Of a DNA stretch of 64,000 nucleotides, positions 54,310 to 63,027 are shown piece by piece. The notes beneath the pieces are model-generated. The model saw only the letters and a program-made list of their open reading frames with translations, was not told the origin of the DNA and did no database searches. How positions within the stretch are numbered: position 1 is the stretch's first letter; each line of letters begins with the position of its first letter. This DNA comes from Paractinoplanes atraurantiacus (GTDB taxonomy: Bacteria > Actinomycetota > Actinomycetes > Mycobacteriales > Micromonosporaceae). A program made the translations under genes and the position numbers. The DNA lies in NCBI RefSeq assembly GCF_900215205.1, contig NZ_OBDY01000035.1, positions 1 through 64,000 on the forward strand. Reading direction: 5' to 3'.

Positions 54310-55337
54310 GAGCCGCTCCCTTCATGGACGTGGGTGGCCGCCGCCTTGTGCTGGTGGCCCTGGAACCGGTCGATCGCCTCCTGAGCGCCCGGCGGCATGC
54401 TGCCGTCGGCGTTGCGGACCAGGAAGATCCCGGCCATGCCGGTGTCCGAATGGGACTGCACGTGGCAGTGGTACATCCACGCCCCCGGCCCCACCGCCTC
54501 GCCGGCCAGCACCTGGAACCCGAACGAGCTGCCCGGGTTGAGGTCCTTGTTGTCGATCACCTGACTCGGGTCGGACGGGCCCTCGAGCATGCCGGTGCGG
54601 TTGTCGGCCCACCGGTGCGCGTGCAGGTGGAACGTGTGGAAGAAGTTGCCGTGCCCGATGGCGATCCACTCGACCCGCTGGCCGAGGTTCGCCTCGAACA
54701 TCGGCGTGTTGGGCGCGGTCTTGTTGTTGATCTGCATGTCGTTGAAGACGACCGTCACCTGCTTGTCGGGCAGGATGTCGCCGCGCCGCCGCACGATCAG
54801 CGCGCCGTACAGGCCCTTGATGAGCCCGCCGGTGCCGTGGTCGGTACCCATCGCGTGATCGTGGTAGTGCCAGTAGCCGGCGCTGCCCGGCATGAACCGC
54901 CGCCCGCTGGTCGCGGTCATCTCGTGCGAGCGCCACACGTAGGTGCGGGTCTGACCGGGCTCGTTGTACGAGGCGTTGAACGGCGCCCCGTCCGAGTCGG
55001 TGCTGTAGTCGACGCCGTGCGGATGAATGCTCAGCCGCTGGTTGGTCGTGTTGACCAGGGTGATCTCGAGCGTGTCCCCTTCGTACATCTCGAGGATCGG
55101 CCCGGGGATCGTCGCCCCGCCCGGCGTCAGGCCGTAGCCGAACTGGTTGCCGGGCAGGGCCTCCGCGTAGATCGTGATCTTCCGGGTCACCCCGGCCGCG
55201 GCCTTCGCGGGCTCGCCCCGGGTCGTGGTCGCGACCGCGACCGCACCGCCCGTCAGGCCCAGAACCCCGGCCGCCGCCAGCAGCGACCGGCGCCGCAGCT
55301 GGGGTTGCTCGTCTAGATTGACAACGTTGTCTTCCAT
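54306..55337 (-). CDS. Two-domain multicopper oxidase (laccase-like), Tat-exported
   Basis: This 343-residue protein, the first gene of the operon, has a twin-arginine-type leader LRRRSLLAAAGV (residues 14–25) followed by a hydrophobic segment. All four copper motifs are present: HPHG (105–108), HYHDH (157–161), HTFHLHAH (234–241) and HCHVQSHSDTGM (290–301), so type 1, 2 and 3 sites should form. The length fits two-domain laccases rather than three-domain enzymes. It would oxidise phenols or metal ions at the cell exterior with O2 as acceptor. Its stop overlaps the start of the ThuA–GSDH gene. Confidence 0.92.
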   Translation of the reverse strand: MEDNVVNLDEQPQLRRRSLLAAAGVLGLTGGAVAVATTTRGEPAKAAAGVTRKITIYAEALPGNQFGYGLTPGGATIPGPILEMYEGDTLEITLVNTTNQRLSIHPHGVDYSTDSDGAPFNASYNEPGQTRTYVWRSHEMTATSGRRFMPGSAGYWHYHDHAMGTDHGTGGLIKGLYGALIVRRRGDILPDKQVTVVFNDMQINNKTAPNTPMFEANLGQRVEWIAIGHGNFFHTFHLHAHRWADNRTGMLEGPSDPSQVIDNKDLNPGSSFGFQVLAGEAVGPGAWMYHCHVQSHSDTGMAGIFLVRNADGSMPPGAQEAIDRFQGHQHKAAATHVHEGSGS

Positions 55338-55396
55338 GCGCGTCCTCCGCCGTATCCCGGCCGGGCCGGGATTCCCACGAGTCGAGAGAGGTGTGC

Positions 55397-55425
55397 GAGT
55401 TACGGACTTTTTTCAAAAAGGTCAA
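55397..55425 (-). promoter_or_regulatory. Candidate promoter and inverted repeat of the copper-oxidase operon
   Basis: On the minus strand TTGACC (55420–55425) and TAACTC (55397–55402) are separated by 17 bases, a plausible −35/−10 pair about 60 bases before the multicopper oxidase start. The spacer is A/T-rich and contains an inverted repeat GACTTTTTTC-AAAAAGGTC (55405–55423), so a regulator may bind there. No CsoR- or CueR-type box was recognised. Confidence 0.4.
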
Positions 55426-55509
55426 AACTTTGGTCCGTTCCGAGCAACCTATGACTCATATCGACGAAAGTAAAGGTCTGCGATTGACCGGCGTCGCTAC
55501 CTTGTCCGC

Positions 55510-56232
55510 ATGGCCACCGTCGCCGCCCTCGTGATGTTCGTCGGCGTGGGCATGGTCGCCGTGTCCGGCCTCTTCGCCCTGTTCAGCGTGGGCGACCTGC
55601 GGCTACGGCGCCTGCTGCGCCAGACCCCGCGCACCCCGATCGGCTCGTGGCGCCCCGGACGGGTCGCGGCCGAGGGCGTCATCGAGTGCGGGCCGGCCGG
55701 GCGCCAGACGGCCCTCCTCAGCGGATCCGAGTGCGCGTGGTACGACGTGACGGCCACCTGCTACCGGGCGGGCGACAGCGACGGCGACCTGACCTGGCGT
55801 ACGGACGTGGGCCGCACCCCCGCAGGTCCGGCCCTGGCCGACGCCACCGCCCGCGTCCCCGTCGACCCCGGCGTCTTCGCCGGCACGGCGACAACCGAGA
55901 CCACGACGATGGAGTACGTCCACAAACGTCACTCCGTGCCGCCCGCGTGGATCCCGGCGACCATGGCTTCCCGCCTGAAAAGGGGCGACAGCGTGACCGT
56001 ACGCGAGACCCGCCTGCCGCTGGGCGGCCCGGTCTTCGCCTTGGGCCACCTGGAGAACGGCGCGCTGGTCCGCCGGGGCCGCACGGTCTTCGCTGCCGGC
56101 CGCTACAGCGACGCGGTCGAGGCCAACGACGGCGACCTGAGCCTGATGACCGTCACCATCCCCGTCTTCTTCCTGGGCGGCCTGATCGTGGCCGGCGGCG
56201 CCCTCGCCGTCCTGGTGGCAGTCACCGACTGA
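55510..56232 (+). CDS. GIDE-domain membrane protein
   Basis: This 240-residue protein has two membrane helices, at 4–26 and about 210–235, with an external or lumenal-type domain between them. The segment VAAEGVIECGPAG, then LLSGSECAWYDVTATCY, matches the GIDE (E3 ubiquitin ligase MUL1-like) domain, and a C-terminal RING domain is absent. Bacterial GIDE proteins are known but uncharacterised. It is divergent from the copper-oxidase operon. The short gap to ATG 55510 contains TTGACC at 55484, too near the ATG for an ordinary promoter. A repetitive non-coding stretch follows. Confidence 0.7.
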   Translation: MATVAALVMFVGVGMVAVSGLFALFSVGDLRLRRLLRQTPRTPIGSWRPGRVAAEGVIECGPAGRQTALLSGSECAWYDVTATCYRAGDSDGDLTWRTDVGRTPAGPALADATARVPVDPGVFAGTATTETTTMEYVHKRHSVPPAWIPATMASRLKRGDSVTVRETRLPLGGPVFALGHLENGALVRRGRTVFAAGRYSDAVEANDGDLSLMTVTIPVFFLGGLIVAGGALAVLVAVTD

Positions 56233-56636
56233 CGGCCCTCGTCGAGCACCGGCATACCTTCCACCGACGGCGGCGCCTCGGCTTCCCGCAGCGCCACGTC
56301 CTCCCGCGTCGCGCCGGCCTCCCCCGGCCCGACTTCCCGCACCGGCCTGCCGTTGGCCCGGCACCGCGTCAGCTTCCCGCCAGCGCCGGCCGAACCCCAC
56401 CGCATCCGCGAACGGGAAGTAGCCGGGCGGTTGCGGCTCCCTGGGTCAGTGAGGCTTGCTCGTCGGCTTCCCTCCGCTCAGGGCTCGCCCGTCGGCTCCC
56501 ACCCCGAGGCTCACCCAGGCAGCCCACCCACGTGAGGCTTCACCCCGTCAGCTCCCACCCCCGTGAGGCTTCACCCAGAGAGCTCGCGTGAGGCTTCACC
56601 CCGTGAACCCACCCCACCCGCGCGAGGCGAGCCCTG
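56233..56636. repeat. Non-coding stretch with direct repeats
   Basis: These 404 bases contain no gene I can support. The 15-base sequence CGTGAGGCTTCACCC occurs at 56531–56545, 56562–56576 and 56587–56601, with degenerate relatives (GTGAGGCTT, GAGGCTCACCC) from about 56449. It contains an inverted GTGAGGCTTCAC core that could form short hairpins. The region lies between the GIDE gene and the stop of the convergent permease gene, so it may be a terminator array or a decaying sequence. Confidence 0.7.
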
Positions 56637-59285
56637 TCAGCTTCCGCCCGCGCGCAGGACCTCGCCCAAACGGTGGCGGCGGCGCAAGGTCGCCTCGACG
56701 GTGACGACCGCTGTCAGGGCCGCGAGCAACACAGCCGCCGCTATGACGGCGACCGGCCATGGGGTCGCCACGACGGGGTTGCCGGCCTGGGCGGTGAGCA
56801 GGTTCAGCGCGAGCGGGCCCAGAGTGACGCGGGCCAGCACGATGCCGAGCGCCGGGCCGCAGATCGCGGCGAAGAGCACCAGCGGCAGCAACTCGCCCGC
56901 GGCCACGCGGCGGGTGTCGCGGGCGCGCAGGCCGAGTGTGCGCAGGCGGGCCAGGGTCTCCCAGCGGGCCGGGGCGTTCGCGGCGGCGCCCAGCGCGAAA
57001 CCGAGGACCGCGAGCGCCAGCAGCGCCGCCGCCGAGGCGTAGGCCAGCCGGGTCAGACCGGATGTCAGCGGCGCGGCGGCGCGGTCGCGCAGCAGGTCGG
57101 CCCGGACCACCGCCGTCCCGTCGGCGCCGGCTTCCCGGACCGCCCGCGCCGCTCCCGGCCCGAGCGCCCACACCGTCGTGGGTGCGGCGTCCAGGCCGGC
57201 GGCGGTTGCGGTGGCCGTGTCGATCACGATCACGTCGGTGGCGTCGCCGACGGCCGGCGCCGTGCCGACCGCGGTGAGGGTCAGGGCGGAAGTGCCGTCC
57301 CGTCTCAGGTTCACCGTCGTGCCGGCCCGGATGCTGTCGTCCCTCGTGCGGACCAGCGCCGGAATGGCGCCGCCACCACCACCGCCGGTGAGCCGCGCCA
57401 AGTCGGGCGCGTCGGGCAGCGGCGTGCTCGCGAGGAGCCGCTGGTACGCCGCGGCGTCGACGACGACCAGGCGCGGGCTGAACGCGAGCCCGTCCGCGAC
57501 CACCTGAACGTCGGTGATGCGTGCGGCCACGACCTGCTTCACGCCGGGCGCGGCCGCGAACTCTTGAGCAGACCCGGCGCCGCCGGGGGCGATGTCGAAG
57601 CGGGCGTCGGCTCCCACGCTCCGCCAGGCGCCGTCGGCCAGGCCGCTGGTGACGGTGGCGGAGAGCACGAGGGCGAACGCGGCGAGGCCCACAGCCGTCA
57701 CCAGCGCCAGCCCCGGCAGCAGCCGGGCCGAGGAGGCCGCCGCCCGCGCGGCACCGAAGACGGGCAGCGCCCGGCACCCGCGCAACGTCACCCCGAGCAG
57801 CCCGCGGGTCGCCAGCGGCAGCAGGCGGAGCAGCAGCAGGGCCCCTCCCAGCACGCCGAGCACGGGCGCCGAGGCCGGCAACACCGGGTCGCCGCCGATC
57901 CCCCGCTGGTGCAGGGCGACGAGCGCGCCGGCCGCGGCCGTCAGCACCGCCACGTCGACCGCGGCCCGCCGCAACTGGCTCGTGCGGCGCAGCCAGAGCC
58001 GTGCCGACCGGTTGGCCGGGACACGGCGGTCGCGGGTCGCCCGGGCCGCCGCGAGCGTGCCCAGGGCCGGCCCGGCGACGATCGCCGCCAGCGCCACCGG
58101 CAGCGCCCAGAGCACCGCCGCCCCGCCGGCCACGACGTACGCGAGCAGCACCCCGATCCCCGCCGCGGGCACCGCCACCGCGAGCGACTCGACCGTCAGC
58201 TCGGCCGCGAGGACGGGCAGCGCGCCGCCCCGTTCCCGGTACGCCGTCAAGGCCGTCAGCCGGCGGCGTGTCAGCAGTTCCGCGGTCAGCGACAGCACCA
58301 GGGCCGCCCCGGCCAGCACGGCCAGGAGCAGCACCGTCGCCTGCGCGGTGGCGGCCGTGATCCGCGCCTGCACCTCGTTCACCTCGGTGTCGAGGGTCGA
58401 GTCCCACCGCAGGGAGTCGTCGCGCACGCCGCTCGCGGCCGAGGTCGCCTTCAGGGTGGCCACGGCCGCGGCCAGCGACCGGGCCGAGTCGCGGTCGAGC
58501 TTGGCCGTGGTGGGGCTGAAGGTCACCGTACGGTCGAGTCTGTCCGCCGGAAGCAGGATCCGCGCGTCCGGCAGCGAGTCGGCCGAGAGCAGTCCCCCGA
58601 AGGAGTTGCCGCTCGGGGCGAGCAGCCAGGGAGCCATCCGCCAGCCGGGATCGCCCGCGTCGACGGGACGGAACACGCCGCTCACCCGTACATGAAAGCG
58701 ATTGCCCTGCTCGTCCTTGACTTTGATCTGATCGCCGGGCGCGGCGCCGATCGTCCGGGCCGACACCTCCGACAGTCCGATCTGGACCAACCACGGCGTT
58801 CCGGGCCGCACCACCACCTCGCCCGGCGCCGTGGCGCGGGGCGGCCCGCCCGACACCCAGGTCGTGGCCGGGCCGTCGCTCTCGTCGTCGCGGACGAAGC
58901 CGAGGCGCAGGTTGCGTGGCGCGTCGCCGGTGATGAAAGCGAGAGGGCCGCTGGTGACCGTGGTGACCGGCGGGTCGAGGACGGCGAGTTGCTCCGGGCC
59001 GAGCTGTTCCTTGGCCGACCGGGGCAGGAAGGCGAGGTACTGCGCGAGGGCGGGTTCGCGCTGGTAGCCGTCCCCCATCGCGTAATTGCTGTCCCAGGGC
59101 GCGTGCACCCGCACCGTGGCATGAACAGAGTCGCGGAAGGTGTCGTCCTCGGTGGCGCGCTGCAGCGGCGGCACGACCGCGGCCAGCAGGCTGACCGCGA
59201 TGACGACGGCCGCCATCAGCAGCAGCGGGGCGAGGTCGGCCCGGGCGCGTCCCCGGATCGAGGGCCAGTGCAGCGACGGCCTCAC
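56637..59285 (-). CDS. FtsX-type ABC exporter permease (second)
   Basis: This 882-residue permease has an N-terminal helix, a large extracytoplasmic domain (about 45–310), then helices and two FtsX-like blocks near 315–430 and 780–880. The ends carry the usual basic tails. It works with the other permease and the two ATPases as a MacB/Lol-like mechanotransmission or export complex; the substrate is unknown. Its GTG start overlaps the stop of the previous permease (GTGA). As with its neighbour, the sequence has no signal that identifies the cargo. Confidence 0.88.
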   Translation of the reverse strand: MRPSLHWPSIRGRARADLAPLLLMAAVVIAVSLLAAVVPPLQRATEDDTFRDSVHATVRVHAPWDSNYAMGDGYQREPALAQYLAFLPRSAKEQLGPEQLAVLDPPVTTVTSGPLAFITGDAPRNLRLGFVRDDESDGPATTWVSGGPPRATAPGEVVVRPGTPWLVQIGLSEVSARTIGAAPGDQIKVKDEQGNRFHVRVSGVFRPVDAGDPGWRMAPWLLAPSGNSFGGLLSADSLPDARILLPADRLDRTVTFSPTTAKLDRDSARSLAAAVATLKATSAASGVRDDSLRWDSTLDTEVNEVQARITAATAQATVLLLAVLAGAALVLSLTAELLTRRRLTALTAYRERGGALPVLAAELTVESLAVAVPAAGIGVLLAYVVAGGAAVLWALPVALAAIVAGPALGTLAAARATRDRRVPANRSARLWLRRTSQLRRAAVDVAVLTAAAGALVALHQRGIGGDPVLPASAPVLGVLGGALLLLRLLPLATRGLLGVTLRGCRALPVFGAARAAASSARLLPGLALVTAVGLAAFALVLSATVTSGLADGAWRSVGADARFDIAPGGAGSAQEFAAAPGVKQVVAARITDVQVVADGLAFSPRLVVVDAAAYQRLLASTPLPDAPDLARLTGGGGGGAIPALVRTRDDSIRAGTTVNLRRDGTSALTLTAVGTAPAVGDATDVIVIDTATATAAGLDAAPTTVWALGPGAARAVREAGADGTAVVRADLLRDRAAAPLTSGLTRLAYASAAALLALAVLGFALGAAANAPARWETLARLRTLGLRARDTRRVAAGELLPLVLFAAICGPALGIVLARVTLGPLALNLLTAQAGNPVVATPWPVAVIAAAVLLAALTAVVTVEATLRRRHRLGEVLRAGGS

Positions 59286-62200
59286 GACGCCACCCGCAGG
59301 TGGGCGGCGTCAGCCCGGCGGGCCTGCACGGAAACCGTTACGGTGACGATGATTCCGGCCGCGAGGATCAGGACCCCCAGGAGTACGGCCTCACCCGCCC
59401 ACGGCCAGTGGGCGCCGACCGCGGGCACCGGCTGGGCGCCCGTGTCGGAGCGGATCATCAGCGGCGCCACGCCCCACGTCGCTAGCGCGCCGACCGCGGC
59501 CCCGGCCACCAGCAACGGCAGGATCACTCCGGCGTGTTCGCCGAACAGCGCCGCCCGGATCTCCCGGCGAGACACGCCCAGGCCGCGCAGGCGCGCCACT
59601 TCCAGGGCCCGGTCGCGCAGGTCGGAGGCGACGTGCAGCAGCACTCCGCCGAGCAGGAGCACGACCGCGGCGGCCACGAGCAGCCGCATGGCCGCCGGCT
59701 GGGCCGCCCGCACCGGGCTTCCGGTGAGGCGCGCGGCCTCACCGGCCCGAGAGGTGACCGGGCCCAGGCCCAGCGCTTCGAGAGCGCCGGTCTTCTGTGA
59801 CCCGCCGACCCACCAGGCATTGACGGGCGTGTCGAGGTCGCCGTGGCTGATGAGGGCCTGGGACAGCAGGTCGAGGTCGGCGAGGACGGCAGGGGCGCCC
59901 GGCGCGGACGGCACGGTGGGGATCACCTCGGTGACTCGGGCCTGGACGGGCGTGTTGCCGTAACTCAGGCTCAGCGTGGCGCCACGGCCGGCGCCGAGGT
60001 CGTCGGCGAGTCGCCGCGAGATGGCCACGGGAACGGCTTTCGGATCGGGGAAGGACGAGGCGACCAGGAGCCGGCTTCCGTCGTACGGGTCGACGAACTG
60101 CACAACCGCATGCAGCCGCACCCGGTCTCCGGTCACGGTGACCGTCTGACCGCCGAGCTGGCCGGCCGGGTGCGCCGTCCACGACGAGGGCCCGGTGGCA
60201 CCCGGAACGGTGAGCGTGGCGTCGAGAGCGGCCGCGGCGTCGTTCGCCACCCCCACCGGTTGCAGGGAGACGGCAACCAGCCGGAGTCCGCCCGCCGGCG
60301 CCGCGCAGACAGGGAGGGGATGGGCGCGGCCGTCGAGTGGGATTTCCGGTCCGGTGCAGGCCGTTCGCAGCCCCGCGCTGTCCTGCGAGACCAGCCGGGG
60401 AACCACGGGAACCGGCCCGCGGCCCGCCAGCGTGGGCACGGCCCTCGCCGGCAGGGCCAGCCCGTCCACGGCCGAGCCGGCCGGCGCGAGATCCGGGCCG
60501 ACCGTCGCCCGGCCCCGGAGCAGCTCCCGCGCGTGGCGCAGGTCGACGGCGACGATCCGGGGCGTGGGGCCGGTGCCGCCCACCGACTGGCCGACGACGA
60601 CCGGCCCGTGTGCGACCGGGCTGACCGTCCCGCCGGTGGCCGCTGCGATCACCGCGCCCTGCCCAGCGACCGGCGGAGCGTCGAGCTCGAGGGCGATGTC
60701 GGTGCCGACCGCCAGGTCGGCCTGGTCGTGCTGGGAGGCGCGCCAGGTGGCGTCGTAGGCGAGGCCGAAGGTGGCTGCCCCGCAGCCCAGCGCGATCAGC
60801 AGGCCGGCCGCGAACGCCTGCCGGCGCCGGGCCGCCTGCACGGCGGCCAGGGGCAGGACGAGCCCGCGGGCCCGGTCGGCGAGACGTTCGGCGAGTCGAA
60901 GCAGCGGCGGCAGCAGCCGCAGGGCGAGCGCGGCGCCCGCGGTGAGCAGCAGCGCGGGCGCGAGGACGCGGACGGCGTCGGCGCGCGTGCCGGCGTCCGG
61001 CGGCTGGGACCGCAGCTGCCACCAGCCGACCGCCGCGAGGGCGGCCAGCAGGAGGTCGGCGCCGGAACGGGCCAGCAGCTCGCGCCGCCCCCGCCGGTCA
61101 CCGGCCCCGGCGGCCGGGCGGACCGCCAGGACCACCAGCAGACCGGCGAGCAGCAGCACGCCCGCACCGACCGCGAGAAGCTGCGGGAGAGCCACGCCGG
61201 GTTCGGTCGACAGCCCGGCTCCGGACAACGGCGGCACGCGGGTGAGGAGGGCGTGCAGGGCCGACGACGCCGGCACCGACAGGACGGCGGCCACCACGGC
61301 CAGCGCGACCGCCTCGGCGGCGGCGACGACCGCGAACTGGCCGCGGCCGGTGCCCATGGCCGACAGGAGCGAGGATTCCTCCGTACGAGCGGAAACCGCG
61401 AGCCGGCCGGCCAGAGTGAGTGCGATGGTCGTCAGCATGACGCCGATCAGCGTCAGCGCGAGCACCGCGGCCGTCGTGAGCCGTTGCTGGGCCCGGGCGT
61501 TGGCCAGGGTCTGCGGCAGCGGCGACGACACCCGCTCGATCTGCACCCGGTCGGCCAGCGCCCCCGAGAGCCGCCGGTCGGCCTCGCCCAGCGTCGACGC
61601 GATGGCGTTGAGGTCGCGGCTGTTCGGGGCGGACAGGTCGGGGTGGGCGGTGATCTCCAGGCGCTCGATGGCCGAGCCGCCGGTGAGCAACGCGGTCAGG
61701 TCGACGATGAACGGCCCGTACGCCTGCACCTGGCGGGCCGAGGTGGCGTTCGGCGGATCGGCGCTGAACCCCTTGCCCTGCAACGGGTCGCGGTCCCAGC
61801 CGCCTTGCGGCAGCGGCCGGACGATCCCGGACACGGTCACCGTCACGGGCGGCGCCCCGTCGATCCCCAGCTCCTGGCCGAGCGTGACCCGGCTGCCGGG
61901 ACTGAGCCCGAGCAGCCGCGCCGTGCTCTCCAGCACGGCCGCCTGGCCTTTCCGCGGCCAGCTGCCCGTCACGAGCGTGGCCCGAGAGGCAAGGTCTTCG
62001 ATTCCGGAGAGGTACGCCTCCCGGTCGCTCCCGCCGGGCAGCGCCCGCATCACCGACGACGCGCGGGCGGCGGTCGACACCTCGAACGGGGCGACCGCCG
62101 AAACCAGCACCCGCCGGGTGTCGGCGGCCACGGAGGCGGCGTCGCCGGCGGCGATGGTGGCCGTGTAGGCGACGACCTCGGCCGCCGCCGGGTCGTCGCG

Positions 62201-62347
62201 AATGGCCACTTCGAAGGCCCGGTCCGACGTACGGGTGACGAGCAGCGCACAGGTGCCCAGGAAGGTCGCGCCGATCGTGAGGACGGCCAGCAACGACAGC
62301 AGAAGGGACCACTGGGCGCGGGCCCGGCGAAGGAGCAGGGTCAGCAA
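59282..62347 (-). CDS. FtsX-type ABC exporter permease (first)
   Basis: This 1,021-residue permease has an N-terminal helix (about 10–35), a large extracytoplasmic region (35–290), FtsX-like membrane blocks near 295–520 and a C-terminal FtsX block near 905–1010. It is longer than ordinary 400–650-residue MacB permeases but normal for actinobacterial fused FtsX proteins. The start appears to be TTG 62347, which lies within the last seven bases of the ATPase gene. It is the first of two permeases in the operon. Confidence 0.88.
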   Translation of the reverse strand: MLTLLLRRARAQWSLLLSLLAVLTIGATFLGTCALLVTRTSDRAFEVAIRDDPAAAEVVAYTATIAAGDAASVAADTRRVLVSAVAPFEVSTAARASSVMRALPGGSDREAYLSGIEDLASRATLVTGSWPRKGQAAVLESTARLLGLSPGSRVTLGQELGIDGAPPVTVTVSGIVRPLPQGGWDRDPLQGKGFSADPPNATSARQVQAYGPFIVDLTALLTGGSAIERLEITAHPDLSAPNSRDLNAIASTLGEADRRLSGALADRVQIERVSSPLPQTLANARAQQRLTTAAVLALTLIGVMLTTIALTLAGRLAVSARTEESSLLSAMGTGRGQFAVVAAAEAVALAVVAAVLSVPASSALHALLTRVPPLSGAGLSTEPGVALPQLLAVGAGVLLLAGLLVVLAVRPAAGAGDRRGRRELLARSGADLLLAALAAVGWWQLRSQPPDAGTRADAVRVLAPALLLTAGAALALRLLPPLLRLAERLADRARGLVLPLAAVQAARRRQAFAAGLLIALGCGAATFGLAYDATWRASQHDQADLAVGTDIALELDAPPVAGQGAVIAAATGGTVSPVAHGPVVVGQSVGGTGPTPRIVAVDLRHARELLRGRATVGPDLAPAGSAVDGLALPARAVPTLAGRGPVPVVPRLVSQDSAGLRTACTGPEIPLDGRAHPLPVCAAPAGGLRLVAVSLQPVGVANDAAAALDATLTVPGATGPSSWTAHPAGQLGGQTVTVTGDRVRLHAVVQFVDPYDGSRLLVASSFPDPKAVPVAISRRLADDLGAGRGATLSLSYGNTPVQARVTEVIPTVPSAPGAPAVLADLDLLSQALISHGDLDTPVNAWWVGGSQKTGALEALGLGPVTSRAGEAARLTGSPVRAAQPAAMRLLVAAAVVLLLGGVLLHVASDLRDRALEVARLRGLGVSRREIRAALFGEHAGVILPLLVAGAAVGALATWGVAPLMIRSDTGAQPVPAVGAHWPWAGEAVLLGVLILAAGIIVTVTVSVQARRADAAHLRVAS

Positions 62348-63027
62348 GGATCGGCCTCGACCCGGCCGTCGGCGATCCGGATGACCCGGTCGGCCAGCTC
62401 CATCATCACCGGGTCGTGGGTGGAGACCAGCGCCGTGACGCCTTCGGACTCCACCACACCGCGCAGCAGCGCCATGACCGACAGCCCGGTCTCGGCGTCG
62501 AGCTGCCCGGTCGGCTCGTCGGCGATGAGCAGCCGCGGCGAGGCGGCCAGCGCCCGGGCGATGGCGACCCGCTGCTGCTGCCCGCCGGACAGCTCGCCCG
62601 GCCGCTGCTTGGCGTGCCCGGCCAGGCCGACCAGGTCGAGCAGCAGGGCGACGCGGCGCTCCCGTTCCGCCCGCTCGGCGCCGGCCAGCCGCAACGGCAC
62701 GGCCACGTTCTCGGCGGCGGAGAGGACCGGAATCAAACCGAAGGTCTGGAAGACGTACGAGACCCGCTCGCGCCGCAACCGCGACAGCCCGTCCTCGTCG
62801 AGCGAGCTGACGTCCACCCCGTCCACGGCGACCGACCCGGCGTCGGCCCGGTCGAGCCCGCCGATCACGTTGAGCAGCGTGGTCTTGCCCGACCCGGACC
62901 GGCCGACCAGCGCCACCATGGTCCCCGGCTCGACCGCGAACGACACGTCGCGCAGCGCGTGGACCGCACCCGCGCCCTTGCCGAAGGTCCGCCGCACCCC
63001 TTCGACCCGCAGCATCGGCGCGCTCAC
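62341..63027 (-). CDS. ABC exporter ATP-binding protein (LolD/MacB-type)
   Basis: This 228-residue ABC ATPase has Walker A GRSGSGKTT (about 41–49), signature LSGGQQQR near 144, Walker B LLIADEPTGQLD near 164 and a switch histidine in STHDP near 201. The FtsE/LolD-like features fit its FtsX-type permease partners. Its ATG overlaps the upstream ATPase gene by four bases; it is encoded together with a second ATPase, so the complex may be a heterodimer. Confidence 0.92.
   Translation of the reverse strand: MSAPMLRVEGVRRTFGKGAGAVHALRDVSFAVEPGTMVALVGRSGSGKTTLLNVIGGLDRADAGSVAVDGVDVSSLDEDGLSRLRRERVSYVFQTFGLIPVLSAAENVAVPLRLAGAERAERERRVALLLDLVGLAGHAKQRPGELSGGQQQRVAIARALAASPRLLIADEPTGQLDAETGLSVMALLRGVVESEGVTALVSTHDPVMMELADRVIRIADGRVEADPC

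Noticed and set aside
56103..56405. 100-codon minus-strand frame in the repeat-bearing gap
   Set aside because: Overlaps the GIDE gene end and lacks a ribosome site or domain.
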